From NCBI RefSeq assembly GCF_013106755.1, contig NZ_WHPF01000004.1, positions 62,001 to 126,000 on the forward strand: a DNA stretch of 64,000 nucleotides, in the 5' to 3' direction. The notes below the pieces were generated by a model. That model ran no database searches and was not told the DNA's origin. It saw nothing but the letters and a program-made list of their open reading frames with translations. Shown here piece by piece: positions 56,001-64,000 of the stretch; the stretch's first letter is position 1, and every line of letters begins with the position of its first letter. The stretch is from Limnovirga soli. Its GTDB lineage: Bacteria > Bacteroidota > Bacteroidia > Chitinophagales > Chitinophagaceae. A program made the translations under genes and the position numbers.

Positions 56001-59000
56001 ATCGATTCTGTTTCCAATGCAGTGCAGGCTACTACCTATAATACAGACTATAGATATGTTGGTGCCAGACCGGTTAGGATAGAGTTACGAACTGTGGATG
56101 GGAAATTGCTGAATCTTACCCTAAATACAGTTGGCTTTACTAAAACAGGATATAATCTTGATTCTGTTTGTTTTTCTTATTTTTCAAAAGTCGAAGAACT
56201 CTCTTATGAGCTTGATGGTTCTTTAATGGTTGATAAGAATACCTTTTATACATATGATATCTATGGAAGCGTGACACAGCTAAACGAAATTTTCAATAAC
56301 GCCTATACAGTTGTTACGGACAATGTATATACAAATGATGCTGCAAAATGGATACTTGGAAGACTTACCTCTGCAACTGTTTCAAAGTCAAAACCAGGTA
56401 AACCAAGTATTGTAAAAAATTCCTCTTTCACCTATAGTAATGGATTTTTAACACAGGAAATATTGTTGCCATCTGATACAAAGCTGAGACTTCAGAAAGA
56501 TTACATATTGGATAGTTTTGGAAACAGGATACAAACAACTATTTCCGGCCCCGGCATTGCTACCCGCAGCGAAAAAGTGACCTATAGCAGCGATGGCCGT
56601 TTTGTGATTCAAACACAAAATGCTATTGGTTTTACAAATAAAACAAGCTACAAAAATGGTTTCCCGGCAACAATTATAGATGCAGAAGGCAGGGTTACAA
56701 CTGTAACACGGGATCTGTTTGGACGTGAAATAAGGGTTGATTATCCGGATGGCACATTTAAAACAACTTCTTATAATGATTGTGTTGGTGGCAATTGTCC
56801 TCCAAACACTATTTGGTTTCTGCAGGAGCAGGCTTCTGGCTCTGTAATCAAAAAAACATATTTTGACATTTTGGACAGGCCCATTAGAAAAGAATCAGAA
56901 TCTTTTTCTTCAAATAATATACTGTCTGATATTGTGTACAATGCAGATGGAACAGTAAATAAGGAATCGGATAATTATTTTAGCAACTCAAGCCCTTCTA
57001 ACTGGACAACTTTCACCTATGATGAAATAAAGAGGTTGCTATCAAAAACAGAACCTGATAGCCGTACAACACAGATCCAATACAATGGGCTCTCCAAAAC
57101 AGAAACCAATCCCCAAAACCAAAAAGTTACCAAGATTGAAAATCAGCAGGGTAAACTGGTTACAACAATTGATAACCAAGGCAATCAAATACTTTTTGAC
57201 TACGATGCTGATTTTAACCTGAATTCTATTACCGACCCCAATGGAAATAAAGTAAGTATGACCTATGACCTGCGGGGTAATAAAACTGCAGTTAATGACC
57301 CAGATATGGGCAATTATACATACCAATACAATTGCCTGGGTTTATTAACGAAACAAACAAATCCGAAAGGGGAATCAGTTATATACACATATGATTTATT
57401 AAACAGGCAAAGCAAAAGAACAGAGCCGGAGGGAACAACGCAATGGGTATATGATCCGGCAAATGGAAAAGGGCAGGTGTACCAGATAAAGACAAACAAC
57501 GTAATAGTTCAAAAGTATTCCTATAACAGCTTTGGTAAACTAAGCCAGGTTACGTATACAAGAAATGCAAAAAATAAACTGTTTTCCTATTCTTATAATA
57601 ACGCAAATGGCATGCTGGAACAAATCAATATGCCCAACAACGTTTCTATAAATTATGTGTATACCACAAAAGGGTATTTGAATAATGTAATTGGGATTGG
57701 GTTAAAACCTGTAAATGTTACTTTATGGTCTGCCAATAATTACGATCAGAATAATCAGCTTACGAGTTTCATTACTGCCAATGGCGTGGTTACAAATAGG
57801 GTATATGACCCTTCTACATTTTACCTCACAGGTATTAAGGCAGGTATAGGTTCCGCCATAGATTCATTGGAAAACCTTAGTATGCATTATTCATCTATTG
57901 GAAATCTCCTGGAAAGAAAGGATGTGAAATTAAATCTGCGGGAAACATTTAATTATGATGATTTAAACAGGTTGTTAACGGCGCAGGTTGACGGTCAGAA
58001 CCCATTGACCATGCAATATGATATATTGGGCAATATTTCTTTTAAATCAGATGTTGGCTCATATAAGTACGGGGAAGCTGGTAAGGGCCCTCATACACTT
58101 ACCTCAATAGACCATAGTACAGTTGATTCGTGTGTATATGCTTTTAATCAAATCATAGCATACACTTCTTATAATTATACTGCCAAAATTACCAATGCAA
58201 ATACTGAAATCGCCTTCCTCTATGGGCCGGGAAGGGAGAGAGAAGTGATGACGGTAAAGAAGAACAATATTTTGATTCAAACTAAGAATTACTATGGAGG
58301 GATGTATGAGGAGGTAACAGATTCAGCTGGGAAAGTTTCCTATAACTATTATATAAAAGCCGGCAATGAAGTGGTGGCAATGGTTTATAGCCCGAGTAAT
58401 AAAGTTAGAAATAATAGTAAAATATCCTATCTTTTATTCGATCACCTTGGCTCTGTATATGCTTATACCGATGAAGCCGGTAAAATTACTGAAAGAGTAA
58501 GCTATAATGCCTGGGGGCAACAACGTGATCCTTTCACCTGGCAGGTATTTAAAATACCAAAGAACCTCCCATCATTTCAAAGGGGCTTTACCTTCCACGA
58601 AATGCTTGATATGGATTTCCTGGTTTGCATGAATGCCAGGGTATACAACCCGGTACTTGGCAGATTTCTTACCCCTGACCCCTATGTGCAGTTCCCGGAT
58701 AATCTACAAAGCATGAACCGATATGCATATGTATTAAATAACCCCCTTTCATTTACTGACCCTAGTGGATATTTTTTAAACGGGCTAAAGGGCTTTTTAA
58801 AGAAAAATGCAAGTGCTGTTGTTTCTATCGGAATAATGATTGCAACTGGTGGAACTGGTGCAATTTTTTCTACAGTTTTGGGTAGCTCCTTTTTGGGTGC
58901 GGTGGCTTCGGGTGCAGCAGTTGGATTTGGTGCATCATTTACAAGTGTTCTTGTGAACGGAGGTAGCATAGATATCGCTTTTAAGGCTGGAATACAAGGC

Positions 59001-59684
59001 GGTGTAATAGGAGGAATAACAGCTGGGATTACATATGGGGTGGGAAAAGCATTTGATACAAAAACATTAAATTCAATGAATGCGTATAATATACCGAAGT
59101 CAATAGTAAACGGTGTAGTTCAAGGAGAATTTAGTAGGCTTCAGGGAGGGGAATTTAATACTGGATTTGCAATGGGATTCGCAAAGGAATTTCTTTACGG
59201 AAATTTTAAAGATGAGGCAAACAGTATAACTAATCAGATTTCGAATATTAAGGATAAAATTGGTTCTTATATAGGGGAAGGCCTTTCAAAACTTCAAGAG
59301 TATAGAATATTTAATTATCCTGGTACTATAACTATGCAGGGTCCATTCCAAGGAGGTATTACGTTCCCCCCATTAATACTTATAGAAAATGGTTTTGAAA
59401 CCCCGGTTGATATTCTTGATGTATATCGTCATGAGTATGGGCATTTTATTCAATTCGGATTGATGGTAGCTTCTACACGCAACCTAAAAACCAGTTATTT
59501 AATGTATTTAGGAATGGTTGGAATTCCTAGTTTAATCAGTGCAAATCATGCGAACCAAGATAACACCTATAATCATCAGAATTTTTGGACGGAAAAATCG
59601 GCAAATTCACTAAGCTATTTTTTTAGAGGTAGCCCTTCAGATTGGAATCATAATGACTATCCAGTGTACGAAATATTTAAATAA
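53046..59684 (+). CDS. Large secreted RHS-repeat protein with metallopeptidase-like tip
   Basis: 2212 residues. Order: signal peptide (to about residue 21); LamG/concanavalin-like domain (about 28-250); SpvB-like region (about 265-560); FG-GAP/VCBS repeats with DFNGDGKSD phrases (about 580-880); YD/RHS repeats (about 1150-1780); RHS core DHLGSVYAYTD...ARVYNPVLGRFLTPDP and NNPLSFTDPSGYF (Asp1905). After the core come a Gly-rich hydrophobic stretch (about 1920-2000) and a unique tip with RHEYGHFIQ (His2129-Glu2130...His2133), an HExxH zinc-peptidase motif. RHS shells carry toxic tips released against competitors; no immunity gene is evident beside it. Confidence 0.9.
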   Translation: MRKTLLLYHLIFFISFYSSGQTNCPSLPSDLLNGLVAYYPFCGNANDVSGNNNNPNFNSATLTTDRFGNPNSAYSFNGINQYIKGSSNNYPTLSRTISFWFKLNTDATNPVLFAYGGAPCGTSFFSTINQTSFAKRYTVQAHCWVDSCSTNKNYPANNVWTNWTISSGNNVTKFYINGILTETFQNRDFNGTAVFGREFSFGVCTGPNTGIAPYIDGEIGYLNGSLDDIIVYNRVLDDNSVSQLYSDFSTNQNTATTYTTGYTNVETTVGENGEAIASVKLNLPKGTFVQPSISLDYSSQNAGSLAGQGMVLSGVMQAITRTAPTYEQDGFSEGIKFSPVTDRYALNGERLMATFPYTKLVGDYLANAAQGEFKTEQETFQKIIPHVSFSATNGWKADSFTVYTKDGLIMEFGYTPDSRIEAAGTADKVYAWLLNKVSDRNGNYYTIIYTEDNINGEYRPAQILYTGNTQKGILPYNKINFSYETRPDAITKFFDGYSTITTKRLTAISIYDHDTLYRKYTMNYLPVVGTSKLTKITEFGRDSVTALKPVVFNWANSTFVGFNKAGSGNWTGHSLGIANNFIADFNGDGKSDMAGYESNGNWKICLSTGTNFNVSTWTGHTLGNTNNLIGDFNGDGKSDMAGYAGIGSWQVSISMGNYFTTSTWTGSFPGPNYTKKYVGDFNGDGISDIAAYAGGGNWDIYLSTGVGFQTSTWNDGNAAGTGVSTLGDFNADGKTDIASYSSGAIWRVALSTGSGFISSWWNGHAGDGNNSLSGDFNGDGVTDITRYESNGLWNMCMSDGKYSFACQTGWIANSNGTAGNVVGDYNGDGLSDLACFIGNSLWNVSFSTGVGFLKSDYIVGHNGGISNNAVGDFNGDGITDLISYSGVGSWNVALANVDRNFVSSIQTGNGALFSFEYKPITDPNVYTKGGDSKYPNIDFDAPFYVVSKLTNNNGIGGTRSQYFKYANGIINLKGRGFRGFGLVTRIDSVSNAVQATTYNTDYRYVGARPVRIELRTVDGKLLNLTLNTVGFTKTGYNLDSVCFSYFSKVEELSYELDGSLMVDKNTFYTYDIYGSVTQLNEIFNNAYTVVTDNVYTNDAAKWILGRLTSATVSKSKPGKPSIVKNSSFTYSNGFLTQEILLPSDTKLRLQKDYILDSFGNRIQTTISGPGIATRSEKVTYSSDGRFVIQTQNAIGFTNKTSYKNGFPATIIDAEGRVTTVTRDLFGREIRVDYPDGTFKTTSYNDCVGGNCPPNTIWFLQEQASGSVIKKTYFDILDRPIRKESESFSSNNILSDIVYNADGTVNKESDNYFSNSSPSNWTTFTYDEIKRLLSKTEPDSRTTQIQYNGLSKTETNPQNQKVTKIENQQGKLVTTIDNQGNQILFDYDADFNLNSITDPNGNKVSMTYDLRGNKTAVNDPDMGNYTYQYNCLGLLTKQTNPKGESVIYTYDLLNRQSKRTEPEGTTQWVYDPANGKGQVYQIKTNNVIVQKYSYNSFGKLSQVTYTRNAKNKLFSYSYNNANGMLEQINMPNNVSINYVYTTKGYLNNVIGIGLKPVNVTLWSANNYDQNNQLTSFITANGVVTNRVYDPSTFYLTGIKAGIGSAIDSLENLSMHYSSIGNLLERKDVKLNLRETFNYDDLNRLLTAQVDGQNPLTMQYDILGNISFKSDVGSYKYGEAGKGPHTLTSIDHSTVDSCVYAFNQIIAYTSYNYTAKITNANTEIAFLYGPGREREVMTVKKNNILIQTKNYYGGMYEEVTDSAGKVSYNYYIKAGNEVVAMVYSPSNKVRNNSKISYLLFDHLGSVYAYTDEAGKITERVSYNAWGQQRDPFTWQVFKIPKNLPSFQRGFTFHEMLDMDFLVCMNARVYNPVLGRFLTPDPYVQFPDNLQSMNRYAYVLNNPLSFTDPSGYFLNGLKGFLKKNASAVVSIGIMIATGGTGAIFSTVLGSSFLGAVASGAAVGFGASFTSVLVNGGSIDIAFKAGIQGGVIGGITAGITYGVGKAFDTKTLNSMNAYNIPKSIVNGVVQGEFSRLQGGEFNTGFAMGFAKEFLYGNFKDEANSITNQISNIKDKIGSYIGEGLSKLQEYRIFNYPGTITMQGPFQGGITFPPLILIENGFETPVDILDVYRHEYGHFIQFGLMVASTRNLKTSYLMYLGMVGIPSLISANHANQDNTYNHQNFWTEKSANSLSYFFRGSPSDWNHNDYPVYEIFK

Positions 59685-59693
59685 TTATTTTAT

Positions 59694-60137
59694 ATGAAAA
59701 AAAATTATGTCTTTTTATTATTATTCACGCCGCTATTGTCTTTTTCGCAAAACAAAACCACCTTCAATTACGATGTGAAAGGCAATCTGTTATCAGCAAG
59801 CTATGTGGGTAATAACAAGTGTAATAATGCACCCCAAAGTATTATTGCGGCAGATACAGCAGCTGCGAAAGAAGCAGATAATAAATTTCGATTGGTAATT
59901 ACTCCTGTACCTGCACATTCTGTGATAACAATTTATTATACTATTCCAGTTTCCAGCAATGCAAGTTTAGAGATATATAATATGGTTGGGGAAAGGATGG
60001 CTAAAGTAAAATCTGGTATGCAAAAAGCAGGCAATTATACCGAGTATTTTGATATTCAAAGCTTTGCATCGGGCATGTACTTATGTGTGTTGCAAACGAA
60101 TAAAGAAAGGCAGGTAATTAAATTCCTAAAGCAATAA
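59694..60137 (+). CDS. Small exported protein with T9SS-type sorting domain
   Basis: 147 residues: signal peptide (to about 19), a short YD-like phrase FNYDVKGNLLSASYVGN, then a C-terminal sorting domain of type A (PVPAHSVITIYYTIP, LEIYNMVGERM, SGMYLCVLQTN...KFLKQ) used by the type IX secretion system. It lies 9 bp after the RHS gene, so it is co-transcribed. The type is common next to Bacteroidota RHS genes. It is probably not an immunity protein, since it is exported. Confidence 0.75.
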   Translation: MKKNYVFLLLFTPLLSFSQNKTTFNYDVKGNLLSASYVGNNKCNNAPQSIIAADTAAAKEADNKFRLVITPVPAHSVITIYYTIPVSSNASLEIYNMVGERMAKVKSGMQKAGNYTEYFDIQSFASGMYLCVLQTNKERQVIKFLKQ

Positions 60138-60150
60138 ATTAATCAAAATA

Positions 60151-60188
60151 AAAAATGGCTGTTTAAAAAATAAACAGCCATTTTTTTT
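60151..60188 (+). terminator. Strong terminator after the RHS operon
   Basis: AAAAATGGCTGTTTA and TAAACAGCCATTTTT form a perfect 15-bp stem with an AAAAA loop, with T residues on the 3' side. It works in principle on both strands. Confidence 0.9.
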
Positions 60189-60389
60189 AATTCGCCCTTT
60201 GTTTTATCAAAAAGAAATTTTATTTTACAACACATTGTAGCAAGAAAATAAGTTACAGCATCAACCCTGGTTAACGATACAAAATACGTGAGAATAAATC
60301 CACTATTTATTTAGATCGCCGAAACATTATTATCAGGTTTTATTTTTTTTCACATTTTCATAAAGAGGTGATTACCAGGTTAATTTATT

Positions 60390-60626
60390 ATGAGATATAT
60401 ACTATTGGCGATAATGTATTGTCTGCAACTTAGCATAGCAAATGCACAAATCATTAACCCCGGCGGCGTTAAAGGAAATCTGTTATGGTATATAGCATCT
60501 AATTCTGCCAACACCGCTTATTTTAAATCCCTCAGCGATTTAAAAAATAATCTAACTCCGCAAGCAAATAATACGGTATCTGTTTCTCAATTTAATTTTC
60601 ATCCCGCCATACTAAAGGTTCATTAA
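60390..60626 (+). pseudogene. 5' fragment of a secreted-protein gene
   Basis: 78 codons: signal peptide (MRYILLAIMYCLQLSIANAQ) then INPGGVKGNLLWYIASNSA..., the usual opening of large Bacteroidota surface proteins, which then stops after a short non-matching tail. The remainder of the gene is absent, and the following 300 bp do not continue it. Confidence 0.55.
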
Positions 60627-60950
60627 GTTTTGTAGTTACATCTTGCTTAAATTTTTCGACCTTATCAGAAAAATTAAAGCACGATTTTTCTCTAAGTATC
60701 TGAGTGATCTTGCTGTTTAGAATCCATTTTGCCAGATTGAATAGAAGACTATTGGTCTTGGCATCAAACTGCAAATCTGGAAAAGAGATAGCATTCGATA
60801 ATATCATTTGATTTTATTAAATGCTTAATAGAATATTACAATTGCAACTAATGATTTTTAAAATATTGTTTAAACTTCTAAGTGTGATGATATTTTCATT
60901 TTCAAATTTTATGCAACGATTTTAGCAAATGAATGATTGAATGAATAGAA

Positions 60951-61110
60951 TGATTTTAAAATAAAATCGTGCCAAACATTCAAAATGCTATAATCATTAG
61001 CCAAAAACGTGATAAATCACGGGCTGCGTGATTTATCACAGACCAAATTGCGTGATAAATCACGTTGTTTGGTATTTACCAGATTAATATTTTTGCTGTA
61101 TTGTTTACCA
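60951..61110 (+). promoter_or_regulatory. Three-arm leader element, copy 5
   Basis: Arms at 61008-61021, 61026-61039 and 61052-61064. The T-run is broken (TTGTTT), so terminator strength should be lower. A 49-codon gene starts about 35 bp after the element. The gap from 60627 to 60950 holds nothing I recognise. Confidence 0.75.
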
Positions 61111-61143
61111 TAACTCAATTTTGATAACAATAAACCTAAACAT

Positions 61144-61293
61144 ATGCCTAACCTAAAGATTGGACTGTGGAGTGCGTTTTTTTTGGCATTGATAATTTTT
61201 GCAGGCGGTGTTGCAATGGGATGTATAATCATCTCAATATATAACGATCATGTAAAAAAAAGAGATTTAAAGGAATTGGATGAAAAATTATAA
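61144..61293 (+). CDS. 49-residue single-pass membrane protein
   Basis: MPNLKIGLWSAFFLALIIFA then a Gly-rich membrane segment and a charged tail ending ELDEKL. One transmembrane helix (about 8-33). It directly follows leader copy 5, the arrangement seen for other genes here, which supports it as real. Function unknown. Confidence 0.5.
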   Translation: MPNLKIGLWSAFFLALIIFAGGVAMGCIIISIYNDHVKKRDLKELDEKL

Positions 61294-62164
61294 ATGCATT
61301 TACTTGGAGCATAGTTATACATAGCCCGGGTATTTTAATACAAGGGCTTTTCTTAAAAAATTGATTTCTTGGTTCGTATCATTTTTGGGTTTTAATGTTA
61401 GTCATGCATGTGTTGTATGTGAACTTTATGTATCTGTTAGAGAAATGAGAAGGAGCTTTATTTGCCTTTACCGTTTTTGATATTATGGACATTAGCTTTA
61501 AATAAGTGTATAGATAACACTAATATTTTTTGATTCAATAAAAATGTTTAAAATTTTAAGGTAAAATACTTTTCTATTTAAAATATTTTTTCTTCCTTCA
61601 CATCTCCTAATAAAAACTGTTAGCTTAAATATATCCTACATTAAAAACTTATTAACAACCAAACCTGATTACCGTATGCTATTAACAATTTGCACATAGT
61701 GCATCAACCCAAATGCAAAAAGATAAATGTTATAAAAAAGGTTAACGCCGATATTGTAGCGAAGCACTCACACCTTGTTTTATTCTGTTTTACATTTTGC
61801 TGGACAAATAAAAATTACTTGCCGTTTATTCCATGTGATGCGTGCATGCAGTAATTGTATTGCCCAATATAGAGGTGATTATGTTGCTGTATTAGCCTAT
61901 GGCATTGTATTTCGTGAAATAAATCGTTGAATAGTTTTGACAATATTGTCATTGTGTAAACTACTTTGAAAAAGTGGGTAGGGGGATTTTATGCGTCAAA
62001 ACGTTCTCTTGTTGCATCTGCAATTTGATAGTATTTGCGGATGAATTATTCCTAAAATGGAATGAAATGGTATGTTATTTCTGTACAAAAAATATGAAGT
62101 GTTTAATTCGAAGTTCATATACTTTTTTTATTGCATTTATTACACAAAAAGTAATCATTTTGGA
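61294..62164. other. Non-coding gap
   Basis: 870 bp of AT-rich sequence. I see no gene, repeat or clear promoter; a 64-codon Cys-rich frame at 61974-62168 is not convincing. Confidence 0.5.
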
Positions 62165-64000
62165 ATGAGAAATTACTTATTTATTGTAATGTTATTACTG
62201 GCAGGAAGAGTATATGGACAAGATTCAGTAAAAGCGCAAATACCGGAGAGTTTTAATGAAAAAATTAATAATTCAATAATAGAAAATGCTTCCAATTACC
62301 TTGATGTAATAAGCACTAAGTATGTCAAAATCAACAAGAACATAGAAAATAAAAATCTACAATATCTAAAAACTATTCAAAAGGAGGACGAACTAATTCG
62401 CCAAAGGTTACAAATGATATTTAGTAAAAAGGAGAAAGTATTGTATGCAGGTATTGCAGAAAAATATAAGTTCTTTCATAACAAAATGGAAAGACTAGCT
62501 AGTCCAAACAAAAATGTTGCTAACGGAAATATTGCAAGACTTGATAGTATTGAGGTAGCTATTGATTTTATTAAAATGAATGCGTTGGAAACACCAGGTT
62601 ATGCTTGGGGTAGGATACAAAAAATGGAGGCTCTATCTAAGCAGATACAAACATTTCAATCAAGGTTACAACAATCAAATGACTTGTTGTCCTTTCTGTT
62701 TGGAAGAATTGAATCTTTAAAATTGGTATTAGAAAATGCAGGTCTAAATAAAAATTTGGTAAGACTGCAAAAACTGGCTGTAGAATATCAGCAACAAATT
62801 ATTGCGTATAAAATAATGGTTACCAGTTTTGAAGAGGATGAAAATAAAGTTGTTGAAATACTAAATACAAGTGCGGAATTTCAAAAATATATGCAAACGA
62901 GGCTTATAACATTAAGATCAAAGGAGATGCTAATGATACATCAGCAAATCAATAGGGCACCCCAACATATACAGACAAAGAACAGTTCAGGTAATTGGTA
63001 TTATTTATCTGATACAAATGAGATTCAAGAATTACACCCTAATCTGATTTTCGTAGGGATCAAGCGTAATGCTTGTAAATCATTTTTATACATCTATTTG
63101 GACACAAATCATTCAGCGCAAATTTTAACTTCAAATAGTATCAGAACACCAAAAAGTCTGGTATTTCCAGTACAACCTGTCAAAAATCCATTTTTAAAAA
63201 TTCATGGCAATATTTATTACAATGTATTTTATCAATCCAATGTTGACACGCCATATTTGGAACAAGACTTATACCAGCATACCATCAGGACATATCTGGA
63301 TGTCACAGTAAAAAATCAATATCCTCTTAAGGTAAATTTCACCACACGGTTTAGCAATTCATCTGTATTTAAGGATTTTAGTGGACTTGGTTTTCAGTTC
63401 AATACACAATCCTTTAAAAATACTATCAGGGCAAATCTGGAAAATTGGGCATTGCAGCAATTAAGTCAAAAAGTGTCATTAGACAAATTAAAGGATCTTT
63501 TAGAACGTAAAAAGAATGAGTTAGCTACACTTGGGTCCTGGATTAATGGGCCATCTACTGCACAACGTCTTATTGAAGAACGGGAACGTGCATTTCTCAA
63601 AGGCAAACAAATAATTGATACGAGTGCTTATAGTATAGTCAACAATCCTATAACAATGGATGTGGATGATCTGGATCAAATAGCAGTATCGAAATACTCA
63701 ATTAATTCCGGGAAAAGACAGGCATGGTATTCATACCTAAATGCATCGAAAGATAGCCTATTTTCAAAAGCGGATTTTGATAGTGCCAAGGTCAATAAGT
63801 ATGACAGCATCTTTACTTCTTTTGAAGCTGTTTATGAGAATAACAAAAGGAAATATGATTCACTCAGCAAGGAGGTTTCGGGGCTTCAACAAAAATATGA
63901 GGAAGATAAAACGGCATATAATAACATCCGAACTCAGTTAGCTGGGGACCTTACACAAATAAAGGATGTAAATAAATTGGCTGAAAAACTAAAGACATTA
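62165..64000 (+). CDS. Large exported coiled-coil protein (5' part)
   Basis: 612 codons are visible from the ATG at 62165 and the frame is still open at the window edge. Signal peptide MRNYLFIVMLLLAGRVYGQ, then a long helical region (about 25-265) rich in Lys/Glu/Gln, a beta-rich middle (about 290-440: FVGIKRNACKSFLYIYLDTN ... LDVTVKNQYPLKVNFTTRFS), and another coiled coil. I have the impression that such proteins occur near RHS genes in Bacteroidota, so it could be an envelope component linked to the RHS protein; this is unproven. Confidence 0.7.
   Translation, partial: MRNYLFIVMLLLAGRVYGQDSVKAQIPESFNEKINNSIIENASNYLDVISTKYVKINKNIENKNLQYLKTIQKEDELIRQRLQMIFSKKEKVLYAGIAEKYKFFHNKMERLASPNKNVANGNIARLDSIEVAIDFIKMNALETPGYAWGRIQKMEALSKQIQTFQSRLQQSNDLLSFLFGRIESLKLVLENAGLNKNLVRLQKLAVEYQQQIIAYKIMVTSFEEDENKVVEILNTSAEFQKYMQTRLITLRSKEMLMIHQQINRAPQHIQTKNSSGNWYYLSDTNEIQELHPNLIFVGIKRNACKSFLYIYLDTNHSAQILTSNSIRTPKSLVFPVQPVKNPFLKIHGNIYYNVFYQSNVDTPYLEQDLYQHTIRTYLDVTVKNQYPLKVNFTTRFSNSSVFKDFSGLGFQFNTQSFKNTIRANLENWALQQLSQKVSLDKLKDLLERKKNELATLGSWINGPSTAQRLIEERERAFLKGKQIIDTSAYSIVNNPITMDVDDLDQIAVSKYSINSGKRQAWYSYLNASKDSLFSKADFDSAKVNKYDSIFTSFEAVYENNKRKYDSLSKEVSGLQQKYEEDKTAYNNIRTQLAGDLTQIKDVNKLAEKLKTL

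Noticed and set aside
59694..60137. Immunity protein for the RHS tip
   Set aside because: It has a signal peptide and a T9SS-type sorting domain, so it is exported rather than protecting the cytoplasm.
60592..60807. Minus-strand frame of 71 codons
   Set aside because: It overlaps the broken secreted-protein gene and has no recognised motif or upstream signal.
61974..62168. 64-codon Cys-rich frame just before the large coiled-coil gene
   Set aside because: The amino-acid composition is implausible; the ATGA overlap with the real start is probably coincidental.

Overview
The window looks like a chromosome segment of a Bacteroidota bacterium, most likely near Chitinophagaceae. The evidence is moderate-to-low GC, promoters of the TTTG / TAnnTTTG type, a NagB fused to a PIG-L-like domain, a type IX secretion (T9SS) sorting-type protein and very large RHS proteins. 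All assignments are from reading the sequence; no searches were run.

Layout. (1) 0-11 kb is ordinary housekeeping: a SirB1-like protein, surE, a small membrane protein, pfkA-pyk with a clear terminator, a CocE-like secreted hydrolase, a GH20 hexosaminidase and a nagB/PIG-L fusion (chitin or amino-sugar use). (2) At 11.1 kb a tRNA-Arg(ACG) is overlapped antisense by the 3' end of a large serine recombinase. This marks the edge of an accessory island. (3) 14.9-33.2 kb is a type I restriction-modification locus (hsdR ... hsdS ... hsdM) whose parts are separated by other defence genes: a complete QatABCD set, a CHAT caspase-like protease, a membrane serine-hydrolase-like protein and a Fic protein. 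Two broken copies of the hsdM 5' end lie between them. A protein with a FokI-like nuclease domain follows hsdM. (4) 34.7-37.4 kb is non-genic: a 2.5-kb hierarchical tandem repeat (12-bp, 69/138-bp and about 263-bp-plus-expansion levels), followed by palindromes and a frameshifted tyrosine-integrase relic. (5) 38.4-51.3 kb is a second accessory block bounded by two direct copies of the integrase 3' end. It holds small independent gene units: an HNH protein, a PARIS-like ariA-ariB pair, a PD-(D/E)XK-like nuclease with a membrane protein, a SieB-like protein, a DUF5677-like protein and several unknowns. Several units are preceded by the same leader, which contains three mutually complementary arms and a U-tract. 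(6) 52-64 kb holds an unknown gene, a 2212-residue LamG/SpvB/FG-GAP/RHS protein with a HEYGH tip domain, a small T9SS-type protein, a broken secreted-protein gene and the start of a large secreted coiled-coil protein.

Most genes from 14.9 to 50.2 kb are plausibly anti-phage or conflict genes. Three things are least explained by known systems: the multi-scale repeat array, the repeated three-arm leader in front of several gene units, and a bipartite intergenic element (GTGCGACGCAAGTAAAG, 18 nt, GCCYGGC) scattered over 47 kb.
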